Shown here one piece after another: positions 46,991 through 59,735 of a DNA stretch of 64,000 bases. The position numbers were made by a program, and so were the translations under genes. Position 1 is the first letter of the stretch, and each line of letters starts with the position of its first letter. Below the pieces are notes generated by a model, which saw only the letters and a program-made list of their open reading frames with translations, made no database searches and was not told the DNA's origin. Source of the DNA: Warburgia ugandensis (lineage: Eukaryota; Streptophyta; Magnoliopsida; Canellales; Canellaceae); contig CP141137.1 in the NCBI GenBank assembly GCA_035236585.1, positions 13,780,327-13,844,326 on the forward strand. The letters are read 5' to 3'.

Positions 46991-49615
46991 TTAGCTATTT
47001 AATGTATTAGATGTTCATAAATGTGCCTCTCTCAAATACACCAGGAAGTGGAATTCTCCATAGAAGTCACAATCCACGCATAAAGACTAGAGAAAAAGGA
47101 TATTACAACCATAAATGAAAAGTGTTAAGAATAATGATGGCTTGGTGCTGATTGCTTTAGTGTGAGCTAGAATGCTTGAGGACGATATTCACGTTTTTTG
47201 GAAAAGTCTATTTATTTATTCTGACATATCTAATTTATAGTATTGTGTCCAACTAATACACTTGATATAGCAGGCTAGCTATTTGAAATGAATACAACTC
47301 ATCAGGGAAGAAAATTCAAATTTGAAAGTGATATCTCGATGTCATGTTTGCTAAAATAGTTGACTGTATTCCTCAGGCCAGTTAGCTATTTTTCAAAAAT
47401 AATAGTATTCTTAAAATGTCCTTCTCGATAGTTAATCCGTTCATCAAAGCTTTGCTATCCATTTCAGCTATTTTTAAATTAATAGGTGGAGCATATTCCA
47501 TTTCATGGTTAGTTGATTAATTTCTCAGATAGAACTAACTAGATTATCTCAAGCGACAAAAACAACTTCAAGATGCAAAAACAGTTAACTTTCTTAAATT
47601 GCAATAGTCCAATAACATTTCTGTAGGTTTTCACTACTTATTTAAATAATTAACTATTTTTTTCTAGATAATCAACTGGATTCTTAAAAATCTAAAGTCG
47701 CCAACTTCATTTGATATGAAATAAAGAAATTTCACACAACTATTGCCCCTAGGTTGAGCTCTCCCATTAACAATTTTTGTAGCAAATAATATAAAGGAGA
47801 ACTCCCCCTGAGATTGCTGATAAAGATTAAAAAAAAAAAAAAAGAATTTTGGAATTTGTATTCCCATTTTAAAGAAAGTTGAAGCTCTAAATGTATTTTA
47901 ATCTCAAAGAAATTATGGACTTCGACTCTAGAGAGAGGTGGAAACTATCTATCTCCTTTGAATTTTGCCTGCCATGGCCTCTTTCCACCCTTCAAATTTT
48001 GTTTCTTAGTATCGTATTATTCCTTATCTCTCTTCCTTGTCTTGGGATCATTTTGCTCATCTTCCTTCATTTTCTCATCCTTAGTTTTCTTTTTCTTCTC
48101 TTCTTCTTGAAATATGGTCAAGAAAGTTGCTAAAGGAAATAGTGAGCATAGTGGATATAGAGGATCATCTAGATGTTTGAGAATCTTTCAAATTGGCCTC
48201 CATCATAGACTTGGGAGGAACAAGAGCTCTACTAATGGCTCTAACAAGCAAAAGTAGTTTTCTAATATCTTCTCAACTTTGTTGAATTGATTCTTCCTCT
48301 CCAATTCAATTTTGGTAGTAGTGTTTTCTTTCCTTCTCCAATGAACTGTTTTGTAGCAGCCTTGATTTCTCCCACTAATTCATGAATGGATGAGGAATGA
48401 ATGAATAACCCGAGGTTTCCATAGATTAAAACCTTTTTTACAAAATTTCCAAACCTAAGCAAGCATTTGCATCATTTGCTTAATTTGGGAACTCAACATT
48501 GGAGGTTCACTAATTCTGTTCATACCTTCCAAGCCTTGAATCATGGCTTGGTCCAATGTCTAGGTGGCACTAGTAACATCCATTTGGTCATCTCCCTGAC
48601 CTTCTTGTTCAGTTCTTTCTTCTCCACCAACAACTCTTTGGTGTTATGTCTTTGGTTATTTTAATGAATGAGCTTGGGCTCTATTTTTTTTTACTTATTG
48701 ACAAGGTCAAAATACATTCTTCTAATTGATGTTTCATTTATTAGAAGATTGTTTGAAGATGGTTTGAATACTTTCTATCCAAAAGGAATCTTGTTAAGGA
48801 TGGTAAGATGAGTAAAAATCATAACATATGCCAAACTAGGATTAGGCTTCTTTTTGCATTAACACATGTTATCAAGTAGTATTTGTGCCACATACATCTA
48901 TAATACATTTGTGATTCTATAAGTTAGATAAAGCTCATAAGCACTCGAAAGTGTGTGGCTTTTAATATTTTGGCACTAAGATCTAAGACACACTATTGTA
49001 GAGTAGCCTAATTTCTAGTCTTGGCACTAATATGTTGTAATCCCCTAGGTTTTTAAATTTTATTTTAATTTAATTTAAACTCATTTTGAAAGTCAGGATT
49101 CCTATTGAAAATTTCTTTAAAAATTAATCATAAATAACAATATTGTTTACAAAATCATTCGAGTGCTTTTCATTTCAAAACAAGACTCATGACTATGTCA
49201 CAACACACCATTTAACTTACAATTTCAATACCTAGAGTTTATCATTCATAGCCCAATGAATCCAGCACATCATGCTTTATTACATCAATAATCAATATCT
49301 CAAATAAGAAAAAACTTCTAGTGTAAACTGATATCTATCTTTTTTTGCTAAGTTCTTTTCTCCTAGAGTTCATCAATCCATACTCCTATTCTTTCTACTC
49401 TGATCACAGGGCTTTTGGTAGGTTGAGTATTTGGGGATATACTTAGTAGATAAAACAAAAACTACCAAACTCAAAAACTGCAAAATAACAGCACAGGAAC
49501 ACTCATATGATTTGGAATTGTAGTTCTTATTAAAAAATAATGTGACTAGGTTCTTATTACCATTCATGTTATGCATCATACTAAATTTTGATCACATGCA
49601 TGCATCTTTAAATCT
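46991..49615. other. No recognisable feature
   Basis: AT-rich with short open frames only. There is a 15-base A run at 47829-47843. TGTAATCCCCTAGG near 49033 and AGTGCTTTTCATTTC near 49160 faintly resemble LTR words seen elsewhere in the window. I could not confirm an LTR, PBS or protein family here. Confidence 0.45.
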
Positions 49616-51030
49616 CTTTGTCTCATCATTATCATCATCAACAAGACCTTATCTCGATTAGGGGTTGTTCATATGAATCTTGTTCCTTCATTCCCCTCTA
49701 TTAAGTATCATGACTTCATTTAGTCACGAAGTTTTTAAATCTTTTCTCACACTTCTATCCAACTGGTGCCATTTTTTGTCTCTATTGGACATGTCTAAAC
49801 CATCTAAGTCTACTATCCCCCATCTTGTTACCTATTGGTGCTACTCCCAAGTTCCCTCTAATGTTTTAATTTCTAATTCTATCCTTTCTTGTCTTGCCAC
49901 TCATCCATCTCAACATTAGCATTTTAACAATACTCATCCTATGTACATGTTGTTCCTTAATTGCCCACCACTCTGATCCATAGAGCATGGCTTGCCTTAT
50001 TGCCATCCTATAAAAAATTTCTTTTAGTTTGCCGCATGTTGATCACTCAAAACTCTAGAGGAGCATCTCCATTTGTTCCATCCCATTTGGATTCTCTAGG
50101 TAACCTCCCTCTTAATCTCTTTGCTCTCGTGAATTATCGATCAGTATTAGAAGTGTTCTTTTAAGGGGACTTCTTAGTTATAAATCTCTACTGGTGCTCC
50201 ACTCTCGTTCCTCTCCTTGCTAAACTTGTATTCTATATACACTATCTTATTTTGCTAATTTTAAATCTATTAGACTCTATAGCATCTCTCCATAGCTCTA
50301 GCCTTGTATTTATGCCCTATCTTGTCTTATCGATCAAAACTATATCATCTATACTAACATGTTCCATAGAATCTCCTCATGCAAATGTTTTGTTTACTCA
50401 TCCACAACCAACATCAAAAGGTATGGCTCAATGCCAATCCTTGGTGCAATCCTATACTAATAGGAAAATCACTGGTCTTTCTACTAGTGGTTTTAACGTT
50501 TGTATAGCTCCCTCATACATATCCTTAGTTATGTCTATATATCCTCTTGAAACCCCTTTCTCGCCCATCACCCACCATATTAACTCTCTAGGAATGTATC
50601 ATAAGATTTTTCTAAGTCAATAAAGACCATATTGAGGTTATTACTCATCTCCCCATATTTATCTATCAATTGCCTAAGTAGCAAAATAGCTTCCATGGTA
50701 GACCTCCCATATATGAAACGAAACTAGTTTTTCAAAACACTTGTCTCGTGCAATAGCCTCTTCCCAATCACTCTTTCAAAAAGTTTCATGGTATAGCTCA
50801 TAAGTTGGATATCTCAATAATTAAAGCAACTCTATATGTCTCATTTATTCTTATGAATTGGTACAATAAAGCTCTTCCTCTATTATTCTAGCATTTTCTT
50901 TGATTTTACAATCTTGTTAAGCAACTTTTCCAACTAAACTACTCCACTATCTCCCATGTACTCCTAAACCACTATTGATATACCATTAGGCCCAAGGATA
51001 CTTCCTTATTTCATCTTTTTCAAGGCCTTT
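49616..51030 (-). pseudogene. RTE-type LINE, 5'-truncated, minus strand
   Basis: Read on the minus strand it starts inside RT (a PKGLEKDE-like relic of VKEALKKMK near 51010) and runs to the element end. Landmarks: FIDLEKSYD near 50622 (catalytic Asp kept); GEKGVSRGYIDITKDMYEGA near 50505-50570; SIDDIVLID near 50340 (the FADD box, both Asp kept); FKISK-like and KEEHF-like pieces; QHVHRMSI near 49935; RWMSGKTRKD near 49900; RLRWFRHVQ near 49800. It ends GAACAACCCCTAATCGAGA and a TGATGATGATAATGATG tail (about 49622-49643). A 5' truncation is normal for LINE insertion. Stops and shifts make it dead. Confidence 0.85.
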
Positions 51031-51853
51031 GGGTAGCACTCTTGAATGAGAAGTGAAATTCGTGGTGATATTTGGTATTGAGGTGGAAAGCGAGAAAAAA
51101 GTGGAAAAATAATGGAAAAACATGAAAAATATAAGGGTCTTGTCCTATTGGTCAACATATCAACTTATCCTAATGAATTTTTTCTTAATTCTCTTCAAAA
51201 TATTCCTTAGAATCTGATGGATAATCCACTTGATTTTCCTCCAATCCTAACCTTCCATGTCACATGGCTTATGTGGCTTAAATGCTTAACTTTGAAAGCT
51301 CCATTAGCTTGACTCCATGGGATGACTTTGGAAGCTTTCTTAGTTTGTCTTGTAGTTTGCTTGACTCCTTAGCTTGTCACCTTATTCATTGCTTGAATAT
51401 GGTTTGGTGGCTACATGCAAGCCATGCAAAAGTAATGAAAAAGTATAGCTTACTTTATGGGCCCACTTTGGCCACCTTTAGCTCCTCTAATTACATTCAT
51501 TGCTTGTCCTAATAATGATCTTAACATTTGATTTGATATTAGATTAATGATTCTTAAGCTTTGACTCAACCTTTTAATCTTAAACTTCAATGTTCGTCTC
51601 GATTGATCTTGGCTGTTGGATCACCATCTCACTTCCTAAAAAAAGGTAAAAATCTCTAATTAAATCTTTAAAATATATAATTAATTAGATAATTATCTCA
51701 AACTAGCCTCTAGACCTATAAAATATCAAAATTTTGAGTCATTAGGTCAAAAATGAATGTGTTACAAATTTTGGTCAAAAATCCTAATTTATCGCTATAA
51801 GTTATAACACATGAGTAACTAATTTGGTGATTTTTATATAAAATTAAACACTT
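51031..51853 (-). mobile_element. 3' LTR segment of gag-only family (copy Z)
   Basis: Aligned with 22930-23814 (see that entry). It ends at a PPT reading GTTGGGGGGTATGA on the minus strand. The low-coordinate end is cut at the LINE at about 51030. Confidence 0.6.
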
Positions 51854-51868
51854 ATCATACCCCCCAAC
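51854..51868 (-). other. Polypurine tract of copy Z (minus strand)
   Basis: On the minus strand it reads TTGGTTGGGGGGTATG, next to the LTR edge. Confidence 0.6.
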
Positions 51869-53640
51869 CAACATTTTACTAGTCCCGAGTAAAACATACA
51901 AAATTTTATATTACAAAAATAAGTACAAAATGCCACTTTTATAGGTACTTATAATTGCATTTAGCGTATGCAACAAGCCCTTAAACCCCTAGATTACTCC
52001 TAGTGAATGAGTTAAGCCTCGTGAGAGTTTATAGTGAATATGCCCACAAATTTTCATAAGGTCAAGTCCCTTATTTTATCTTAAAAAGTTCTCATTCATT
52101 AGCACTTTATTAGTTTTTCACAACTTAATGAAGAGGATTGACAATTTTACAAATTATACCCAAATTAAAGACATTTTATCCCAGTTATTTCTCGGGGTGC
52201 ATGTATGTGTACAGCTACAAAAGTCCTTAATTCTAACTAGATATGCTTAAATTCTATTGGAAATATGTTTTGAACTCAAATCCTCTTAGGTATACTCTCA
52301 GAAATGAAGCTCTCAAATGAGGGATTGAACATATTTATCTCATTATGTGATCAGATCTAATAAGCTAATTGTTCACATAAATTTTTAATGCCAAAGAGAC
52401 AAAGGAAAGTGATCCTTAAGTGTGAATGTTATTACCAAAAATAACAAGGGTCTTTTAACTTAATTTCTTCTTTTTATATCGTCTTTAAGGCTATGTTCCA
52501 CCTAAGTTCAATAAGTCATTACATAGGATGAAACATAGGCATGGGTAGGGCTCTAAAAAGAAGGGTACAAGGATTTCAAAGGTTTAATATTGAGTAGAAG
52601 TCATCTCTTGATTGTTGGACAACTCTTCTTTGACTGAAACAATTATCTTTTTGTAATCTTGTCTTTTTGTTTCAATTCTTCTCATCTTTTTCTGATACTT
52701 CTTTCTTTTCACTTTTCTTTCTTTTTCTTTTTAACTTCTTTGAAAGAAAGACTACTAGTGTTTCTCATTTCTTTGACTTTTTGTCCTTTTTTGAACTTTT
52801 CTACTAACTTTGCTCATTTTGAAAATTGGGTAATGGATATTTATTTCCTTCTTAGTTTTTCTAAGTTAAGAAGGGGAGCCTTGGTGTGGAAATAGCCTCT
52901 TGCAAAATGCAAGGTAAGATTGCATACTATTGACCCTTGTGGTCCAACCCTTCCCCGGACCCTATATACGTGAGAGCTTCATGCACCAGCCTGCCCCTTT
53001 TTAGTTTTTCTAGGTTAAAGTAAGTGGGATTAAGAATGAAAAGGCTAATAATAGGCTCAAGGGGTTAACTAGTGGCATACTATATAGGGTAGGTTTTATG
53101 TTTCTAGGCTGAACAAGGATGACCTCTATCATTCCCTAGGTTTTCTAAAGCCTATTAGATTCAATGAATTTCTTGGAAAGAAAGCTGTTACTCTTATTTA
53201 TTCTTGATAGTTAACCAAAACATGGATAATAGGATCACACTAAATTATATACACTAAAGAAACTATGGAATTACTTATAACTTTCTTGAAAGAAGATAGT
53301 CTATAAAACTCACTGGGTTATAGGTCCCAACTAATTTTTCTCAAGGTCTCCAAGTCATACCTCTTTATTAGTCTTGACTATGTACTATGTGTAAATATTG
53401 TTCAAGAATTAACTTTCATAAAATACTTCAACATATGAATAATATGTAAACTAGCGATATACACTTCTATTAAGAGGTTAAAATAATAGAATTACTAAGT
53501 TATGAAAATCTAATTCTCATCACAATAAGGGAGCTCTACCTCAAAAAATTCTTTTCTTTTTTTATCCAAGAAAACACAGGAAAATTCAAAACCTCTGCAT
53601 ATATCTGTAGTAGAAATTGGAAAGTTAAAGGAATAAAAAA
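51869..53640 (-). other. Non-coding 3' region of copy Z
   Basis: Colinear with 17874-19600 and 23830-25450 (GGATGAAACATAGGCATGG, GGGTACAAGG, AACTCACTGGGTTATAGGTC). No gag follows; it is cut by the copia C LTR region near 53640. One stretch, about 52890-53010, is absent from the other copies and contains CCCGGACCCTATATACG. Confidence 0.55.
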
Positions 53641-53942
53641 GAGTTACAGGAGTTTTCTATTTGCTGTATGACACAATTAAGAAAGTGTAGTGGGGAAATT
53701 TCAAGCTACTTTCTCCTCTATTGGAGCCACCTCTACATAAAAGGAGAAAATTGAGTTTTTAATAAAATATTGCGATCACAACAATGGTAGATTGACAAGG
53801 GCTTCCATTTTGGAATGTATGTTCTAGATCTTGACATCTCTTGTAAGACTAGGGTTTTAGGCGATATGAAGAATTGGATGGATTAAAGTTAAAATTGATA
53901 GTAGAACCTAGATTAGGCCCAAATATTCCCTAGATCTCAACA
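53641..53942 (+). mobile_element. 5' LTR of copia C (start unresolved)
   Basis: The sequence before the PBS ends CTAGATCTCAACA and contains a TATA-like ACATAAAAGG near 53734. The left edge is not fixed; TGCTGTATGACAC at about 53662 is one candidate. No 3' LTR is seen. Confidence 0.45.
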
Positions 53943-53943
53943 A

Positions 53944-53956
53944 TGGTATAAGAGCC
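53944..53956 (+). other. Primer-binding site of copia C
   Basis: TGGTATAAGAGCC matches the initiator-Met tRNA PBS with one change (A for C at position 7). Confidence 0.75.
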
Positions 53957-55402
53957 ATGATTCACCTTTATTTTAATAAATAGGATTAACAAGTTTTAAA
54001 TCATGCTATTAAAATGAAAATTAGATTTTCAATTATTACTATTTTTCTGGGGTTCTAATTTGTAAAATATATAATTTATATATTTTTTGTGAGAATGTGT
54101 TATGCATCATAAATCTGGAAAAAAAAATATACAACTTTTTGGAATTTTATATAAGGAAAAATAATTTTTTTATTATTCAATAGGATTTTATAGATACAAT
54201 GATGCCTAGTTTATGACATAAGGTACACCCATAAATAATAATTTTATAAAATTTATTATTTTAAAAAGCATGCATATATAAATAGTTACATTTGAGAAAA
54301 AAATTTTAAAAATAGAAATTTTGCTAGTTTAATATGTATTCATTTGATGAGTAAAATTAGATGAGATTTTTATGATATTTTTGGATTGGTAAAAAGTCAT
54401 GAGATGATTTGTATTTGATCAAATTATATGTGTATGATTTTATCTAATTAGCAATTTATTTCTAAAATAATGGTGTAATTATAAATTCGACATTTATCAA
54501 AATCATAGGCCATTTTTCTTGAGCCTTAAGCATCATATTTGAGTAATCTAGAAGGATTTTTACTAGTTGGAATTTTAGTTTTGATTACTTTAAATTCATC
54601 TTTATAATATGCCTTTATTTATGAAATTTAGTAATCCATGATAAATATGATTACTATGAAATTAAGTGATTCAAAAGGCTAAATGATTATTTTCGAATTT
54701 TTTAAATATATTTTATCTTTAACTTATGCAGATTTTTTGAATGGTTCAATATGTTTGAATTAATTTTTTGTAATTGTAAGATAATTCAAGAGAAATTGAG
54801 AAAATTCATTATGGTACTATTTGCAAGATTAGAATGACCTAACATGCTGATACAAATAGAGATTTAGAACATTGATATATAACCATAATAGAATCCTAAT
54901 AGCATTAGAATCATTTCATATATATATTGAATTTTTTAGAACTAATTTGATGCAATAGTGTGTAAATTTGATGATATAATAACGATGGCTATGTGTGAAG
55001 GTGATTCATGGCATGGAATGTGAATGGTTATGCATGAAATAATGGTTTATTTATTTCCTATCTCTCTCTAAGTATATGTATCCATTGAGCAGTTATTTCA
55101 TTGGTTTCTTAAGTTTATCTTGATCATTTTTGCTATAAGATTATTCTAAACTAGGAGATTTAGATAGATGAATGTATGATGTTTGCATGGAAATATGATA
55201 TGGACAAGAAGCACAAAAGAACAATCCATAAAGAGGATTCCTAATTTTTAGTGAGAGATTGATATGTTCCATGGATACATAACTCATGAAAAATCATAAC
55301 AAAGTGTTATACCATTTATGTCATGAAATAAGGTTCATAATTATTTATATGATTTTTACATGGTATATCTTAATTAATGAGATGAATGGTAGGCTAGATG
55401 AA
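53957..55402 (+). other. Leader of copia C
   Basis: Very AT-rich, non-coding. With 58042-58862 it forms a long untranslated leader of about 2.3 kb before gag, if the solo LTR is removed. Confidence 0.45.
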
Positions 55403-55756
55403 TGTAATGCCTCAAATTTTGAAGATTTTGTAAAAGTGGTTAACTTTGAAAATTAATATATGTTTTAGATGTTTAATATTAATATAAAACAATGAAATTT
55501 ATGAGAAAAATTAGTACCATTAGATTCTACCTCAAAATGGAATCCAATGCCTCAAAGAACGTGGAAAATGAAGATAGTATAACAAAGTTATAGGCATTTA
55601 AAGATCAATGGCATTTTTGTAATTTAAACTTAAAAACGAAAAGGGCAAAAAAACGCAGGGGCCATTTTGATAATGGCACCCCCCCATCGTCTTCCCCTTC
55701 CAGCGATTTCCAGTGACTTCCAACACCGCCATAGGGAAGGCACCCCCTTCGCGAGG

Positions 55757-55764
55757 CTATAAAG
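55757..55764 (+). promoter_or_regulatory. TATA box of chromovirus solo LTR
   Basis: CTATAAAG with a pyrimidine-rich stretch downstream, at the same relative place as 14285-14294. Confidence 0.65.
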
Positions 55765-57029
55765 CCCGCATTTCCCTCCTCCCTAGTCATCCTCATCCTC
55801 CTCATTCTTCTCCCACTGCCCTCAACCAAAAACCCAACAAGCTAGGTTCCAGAGTGAAAGAGGCCATACTCACCACCAAGGCCGCCATTGCGGGCTACCC
55901 AAGTAAGTTCCCTTCTTTCCCCTTTGTTTTCCTTCTTCTCCTAGCCCAGATCCCCACCAGATCGAGCCTTTTCTGGCCAAAAACCAGAGGAAGATGGGTT
56001 CTGGTTCGAAACCCGTAGAACCAGAGCGTCCCAGGGATGCACAGGCATGATGCACGCCCGTGACACGCTCCCTGGGACGGTACGCGTGCATGCTCATCGT
56101 GCAAGCACGTTACCGGCCCACCTGGGACGCATGGGGCATCCTGGATGCACTCCCTGGGGCGATCCCCGCGCACCCACTAAATGCGGACAGAGTCTCGACT
56201 TGACCGAGACGCGCAGGGAGTCCCAGGAACCATGACACGCGGGCCCTAATTGGACAAATATGGTTCTTCCGTGACTTTGTGACACAAAAATTGCAATTAC
56301 AAGAGCTGTAGGACTTCGATTGATGATCCAAAAAAATCGTTGTATCCATATTGACTACGTAAACCTAATTATACAATAATATTTAGGATCAAGAAAATAT
56401 TTGCGGTTATTATAGCCTAAAAACTATAAAGATCTTATGAATCCAGGAGATCAACCATAATCAGACCACATGTACTAATCTAATAGAGGCCTTAGGACTT
56501 AGACCAAGAATGTTGTGGATCGACCCCTAGAAACTCATGAATCATATAGATCTAGCTGTTGCCCTATGAATTGAGAACTAATGTTAGGATCGTATGTCTA
56601 AAGGACACCCAGGGCTTCAGGACTTCACCAAGGTACTCTAGGGATCGAATTGAGGAAAAGCACAAGCTAAGTAAAGACGCTCGAGGTAGGTAGTCTGATA
56701 CTGCTATGTTTTTAATGCATTTCCAAATATACTTGATTTGTAGGTAGTCTGCTACTACTAAGTTTTCATATACATTTCCAAAAATCTAAATGATTTATTT
56801 ATTCCTGATGACCATGTTTAGTATGCCTTTGAGATATCATATTTGCATAATGAGTATGCAGATGTTACTTATGATCTTGAATGCAATTACTTGCAAGGAA
56901 CTGATTTTATGAATGCATCGCTCGCATGGTTTGCAAATAAATGCATAAATTGCATGATTTCGATGATTGAGATTTGGATTCTTTATGTATATACTTTTTG
57001 GGCTATTAAGTTTGGTGAGCACTATGCTA

Positions 57030-57270
57030 AGTAGATAGATCGCCGAATGAGGCAACCTACGTAGGGATAGTGGGTAGATCGCCGAATGAAGCAACCTATG
57101 TAAGGAATAAAACCTTGAGTTCCAAGTGGGCAAATCGTTGAAGGAGGCAGCCTACGGTAGGAACTAAACCTTGAGTTCCAAGAGGGTAGATCGCTGAAGG
57201 AGGCAGCCTGCGGTAGGAACAAAACCTGGAGTCCCAAGTGGGCAGATTTCCAAAAGAGGCAGTCTGCGGA
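57030..57270 (+). repeat. About four short tandem units (about 58 bp) in solo LTR
   Basis: Units start near 57035, 57074, 57129 and 57187. Shared words are RGATCGCYGAARGAGGCARCCT, the G-rich word YRCGGTAGGAA, and CCTTGAGTTCCAAG. The first unit is shorter. Confidence 0.75.
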
Positions 57271-58041
57271 GGAGCATAGTGACCCTATGATTTCAGTGTG
57301 AGTAATATGCATATAGCATTGAGAGGGTCGTATACAAGTACTCATGACCAGTTGGCGTGATATATTCGCCGAGAGATGCATGTGCATGATACTAGCATCT
57401 GCTTGAATGATGAATATTTTGAGAGTTTGATGATTATTATATGTTACTCGTTGGTTTGATGTGTTGTCAAGATATTATTATGTGGATCTATTGCTTTCTA
57501 CCTTATGATTTTAGTCATAAATATGCATGATTATACAAAATGGAATCACTGATGTTGTAAGTGGAAAAGCGCTTCGCATGATGCATGTTGTTTGTAGTAT
57601 TTTCAAAATACTAGTATCAGATCACCTAAATACTCAACCCAATCCATCATTTTTCCAGATTCAACAAAGTATACTTAGAAGGGACACCAAAGAACGTTAG
57701 GGCTACAATCAAGGAAGCACAAGTAAGGTTCATAATAACCCTTTTTGTTATTGATGTAAACGCGGTTATAAGTGCTTATTTGTGACTTGGGCTGTGATTA
57801 ACAATCTTGGGGTTAGTAGTTATTCATTTATATGTTTTGCCAAACATATTTCCAAAAAGTGCCATGGCCTTATGCATTATTCATTCACTGTGATTTGTTA
57901 ATGACGCTCGGGGTTTTTACACAAAAGTTTAACTTAAAAAGGAAAAATTTCTCTGCATTCTTTTGCATGAATTATTTTAAAATAGAGATCGGGCTCGCTG
58001 TTTATTATAAAAACTACATCCTAAAAACCTGGGTCGTCACA

Positions 58042-58862
58042 ATGAATGTGTAGCATGTATATGTTAAGGAATCACTATTAATCTTGGAAGTGCTAAGCAT
58101 TCTACTAAATCTGTAAGTGCAATTGACAGGAGTGGTTGGGACGAAGTAACCATAAGCATAGTCACAAATCCAAATTTGGGAATGGATCAGCAAGCCAAAT
58201 ATTCATACAATTTGACAAATGTTCAGGAAAACTTTTTTAGAAAAAGAGAAAATCATGTTTCATATATGTGTTTGAGCTTTTCATTTGAATTTTTAACTAG
58301 ATTTACAAATATTATTTGAGAATTTGGTAAATTATTTATGAAATTTGAGTTTTATTTGGTAAATTTATGTTAACTTCATGAAGTTTCCTTTGAATTTGAA
58401 AAATAAAAAACTTATGATTCATTTAGGAAAATGTTGGGACTTCTTCAAAAAAATTTAATTATTTAGAGAATTTTATGACTATGCCCATATGACACATGAC
58501 TCTCAGACTATCAAGTGTAATTGTAATTTTCAATTAATCTAACTTAACCAGGAGATGTTATGAGTATCACACACGAGTTGTAGTCTGTACTTGGAGGCTG
58601 TCAATAAGGGTCAAGTGTATGATACTTCTGATAAATAAGGAGTTATTTGTTTGATCTAGACTATTGACCATTACATTCCACAAGAAAAGCTATTAATGGC
58701 AACAAGGATAAGGTCCCTAACTATTCATTTATGTAGAAAATAGGGTACTAAAGAATAAATAGTACCATCATGATTAAAACCCTAGGATGATGGATGTATA
58801 GGATTGGCATATTATATGTTTTGATGTTCATGGTTATTTATTATTCTTTTATTCAAATATAG
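58042..58862 (+). other. Leader of copia C, second part
   Basis: AT-rich, non-coding, continuing the leader after the solo LTR. No other feature seen. Confidence 0.4.
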
Positions 58863-59735
58863 ATGACAAAGTCCTTCAACCCTCTATCTAAGCTCCTTGA
58901 AGAAAATAAGTTGATTAGCCTCAATTATGAGGATTAGTTTCATAACATCAACTTGGTCCTAATTTCACAAAAGGTGTACTATGTCTTTCAAAGGAAAATT
59001 CTTGAATATCATAGGGATGAAGAAGTACATGAACAACATATAAAGTATTCAAAGTAGAAGAAGAATGGTGATTTGGCCAAGTGCTACATCATAGTTTCCA
59101 TGATAAATGCTTCATAGAAGTAGTATATTGAGGTCATTGATGCTTAACAGATTATGAATCACATAAAATAAAGGATTGGGAAGAATAATAGTATTGCAAC
59201 ATTGAATTCTATTGGAAACTTTGTGTCCACTAGAATGAAAGAAGGTACAAGCATTAGAGAGTTATGATGTCAAGCTCTTAGTTACATTACTAAAATACTT
59301 TAGTATAGAGCCGAGATTGATCCAATGACATAGATAGATATGATCTTAGCCTCATTGCCCACTTCATTTTCCAATTTTGCATTAATTTCAACATGAACAA
59401 GTTAAATTGTTTATTGCCTAGAATGCTCATTTGAGTAGAGGATTTGATCAATAAGGAAAAATACAAAATAGTTATTGAAGATGAAAATATGTTATGAATT
59501 ACAAGCCAAAAGGAAAGGGTAAAAAGAGGAAGAACACCTTTTATAAGAATAGTTCTTTCAAGAAGAAGAAGACCAACTTTTCATCCTTGAGTGTTGAGAA
59601 AAAGAAAAAAACTAATAATTGTTTCCATTGCATAAAATCAAGACACTAGAAAAGAAATCGCAAGGCCTATTTAGACTCCATAAAAAAGAACAGGTCTTTA
59701 GAAGGTAAGTTCGGGACCTTTATTGTTGAGACCAA
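58863..59735 (+). pseudogene. Copia C gag with zinc knuckle
   Basis: Start ATG at 58863 (MTKSFNPLSKLLEENKLI), then LNYEDXFHNINLVLISQKV, the copia gag N-terminus (family LTGxNYxDWxRNLxIVLxxEK). NSIGNFVSTRMKEGTSIREL near 59200-59265 fits the gag core. Lysine-rich KGKKRKNTFYKNSSFKKKK near 59516-59572 precedes the zinc knuckle at 59620-59661, CFHCIKSRH then a stop and KRNR (two Cys and His kept, last Cys lost). Stops and shifts throughout. Confidence 0.82.

Larger units (their letters stand above)
55403..58041 (+). mobile_element. Solo LTR, chromovirus type, 2.64 kb, perfect TSD
   Basis: It starts TGTAATGCCTCAAATT and ends CCTGGGTCGTCACA, flanked by ATGAA on both sides (55398-55402 and 58042-58046). 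No internal sequence. It holds a CTATAAAG promoter at 55757, a GC-rich block (56020-56245) with repeated words such as CTCCCTGGGRCG and GGGACGC, and TGCAATTACA at 56294. It also has a set of four related units at about 57030-57270 built on GTAGATCGCCGAATGARGC and CCTTGAGTTCCAAG. This is the best-defined LTR of its family here and the reference for the truncated copy at 13912-15864. Confidence 0.93.

Noticed and set aside
48139-48700. Minus-strand frames rich in Glu/Lys considered as gag
   Set aside because: No recognisable gag motif or zinc knuckle; left unassigned.
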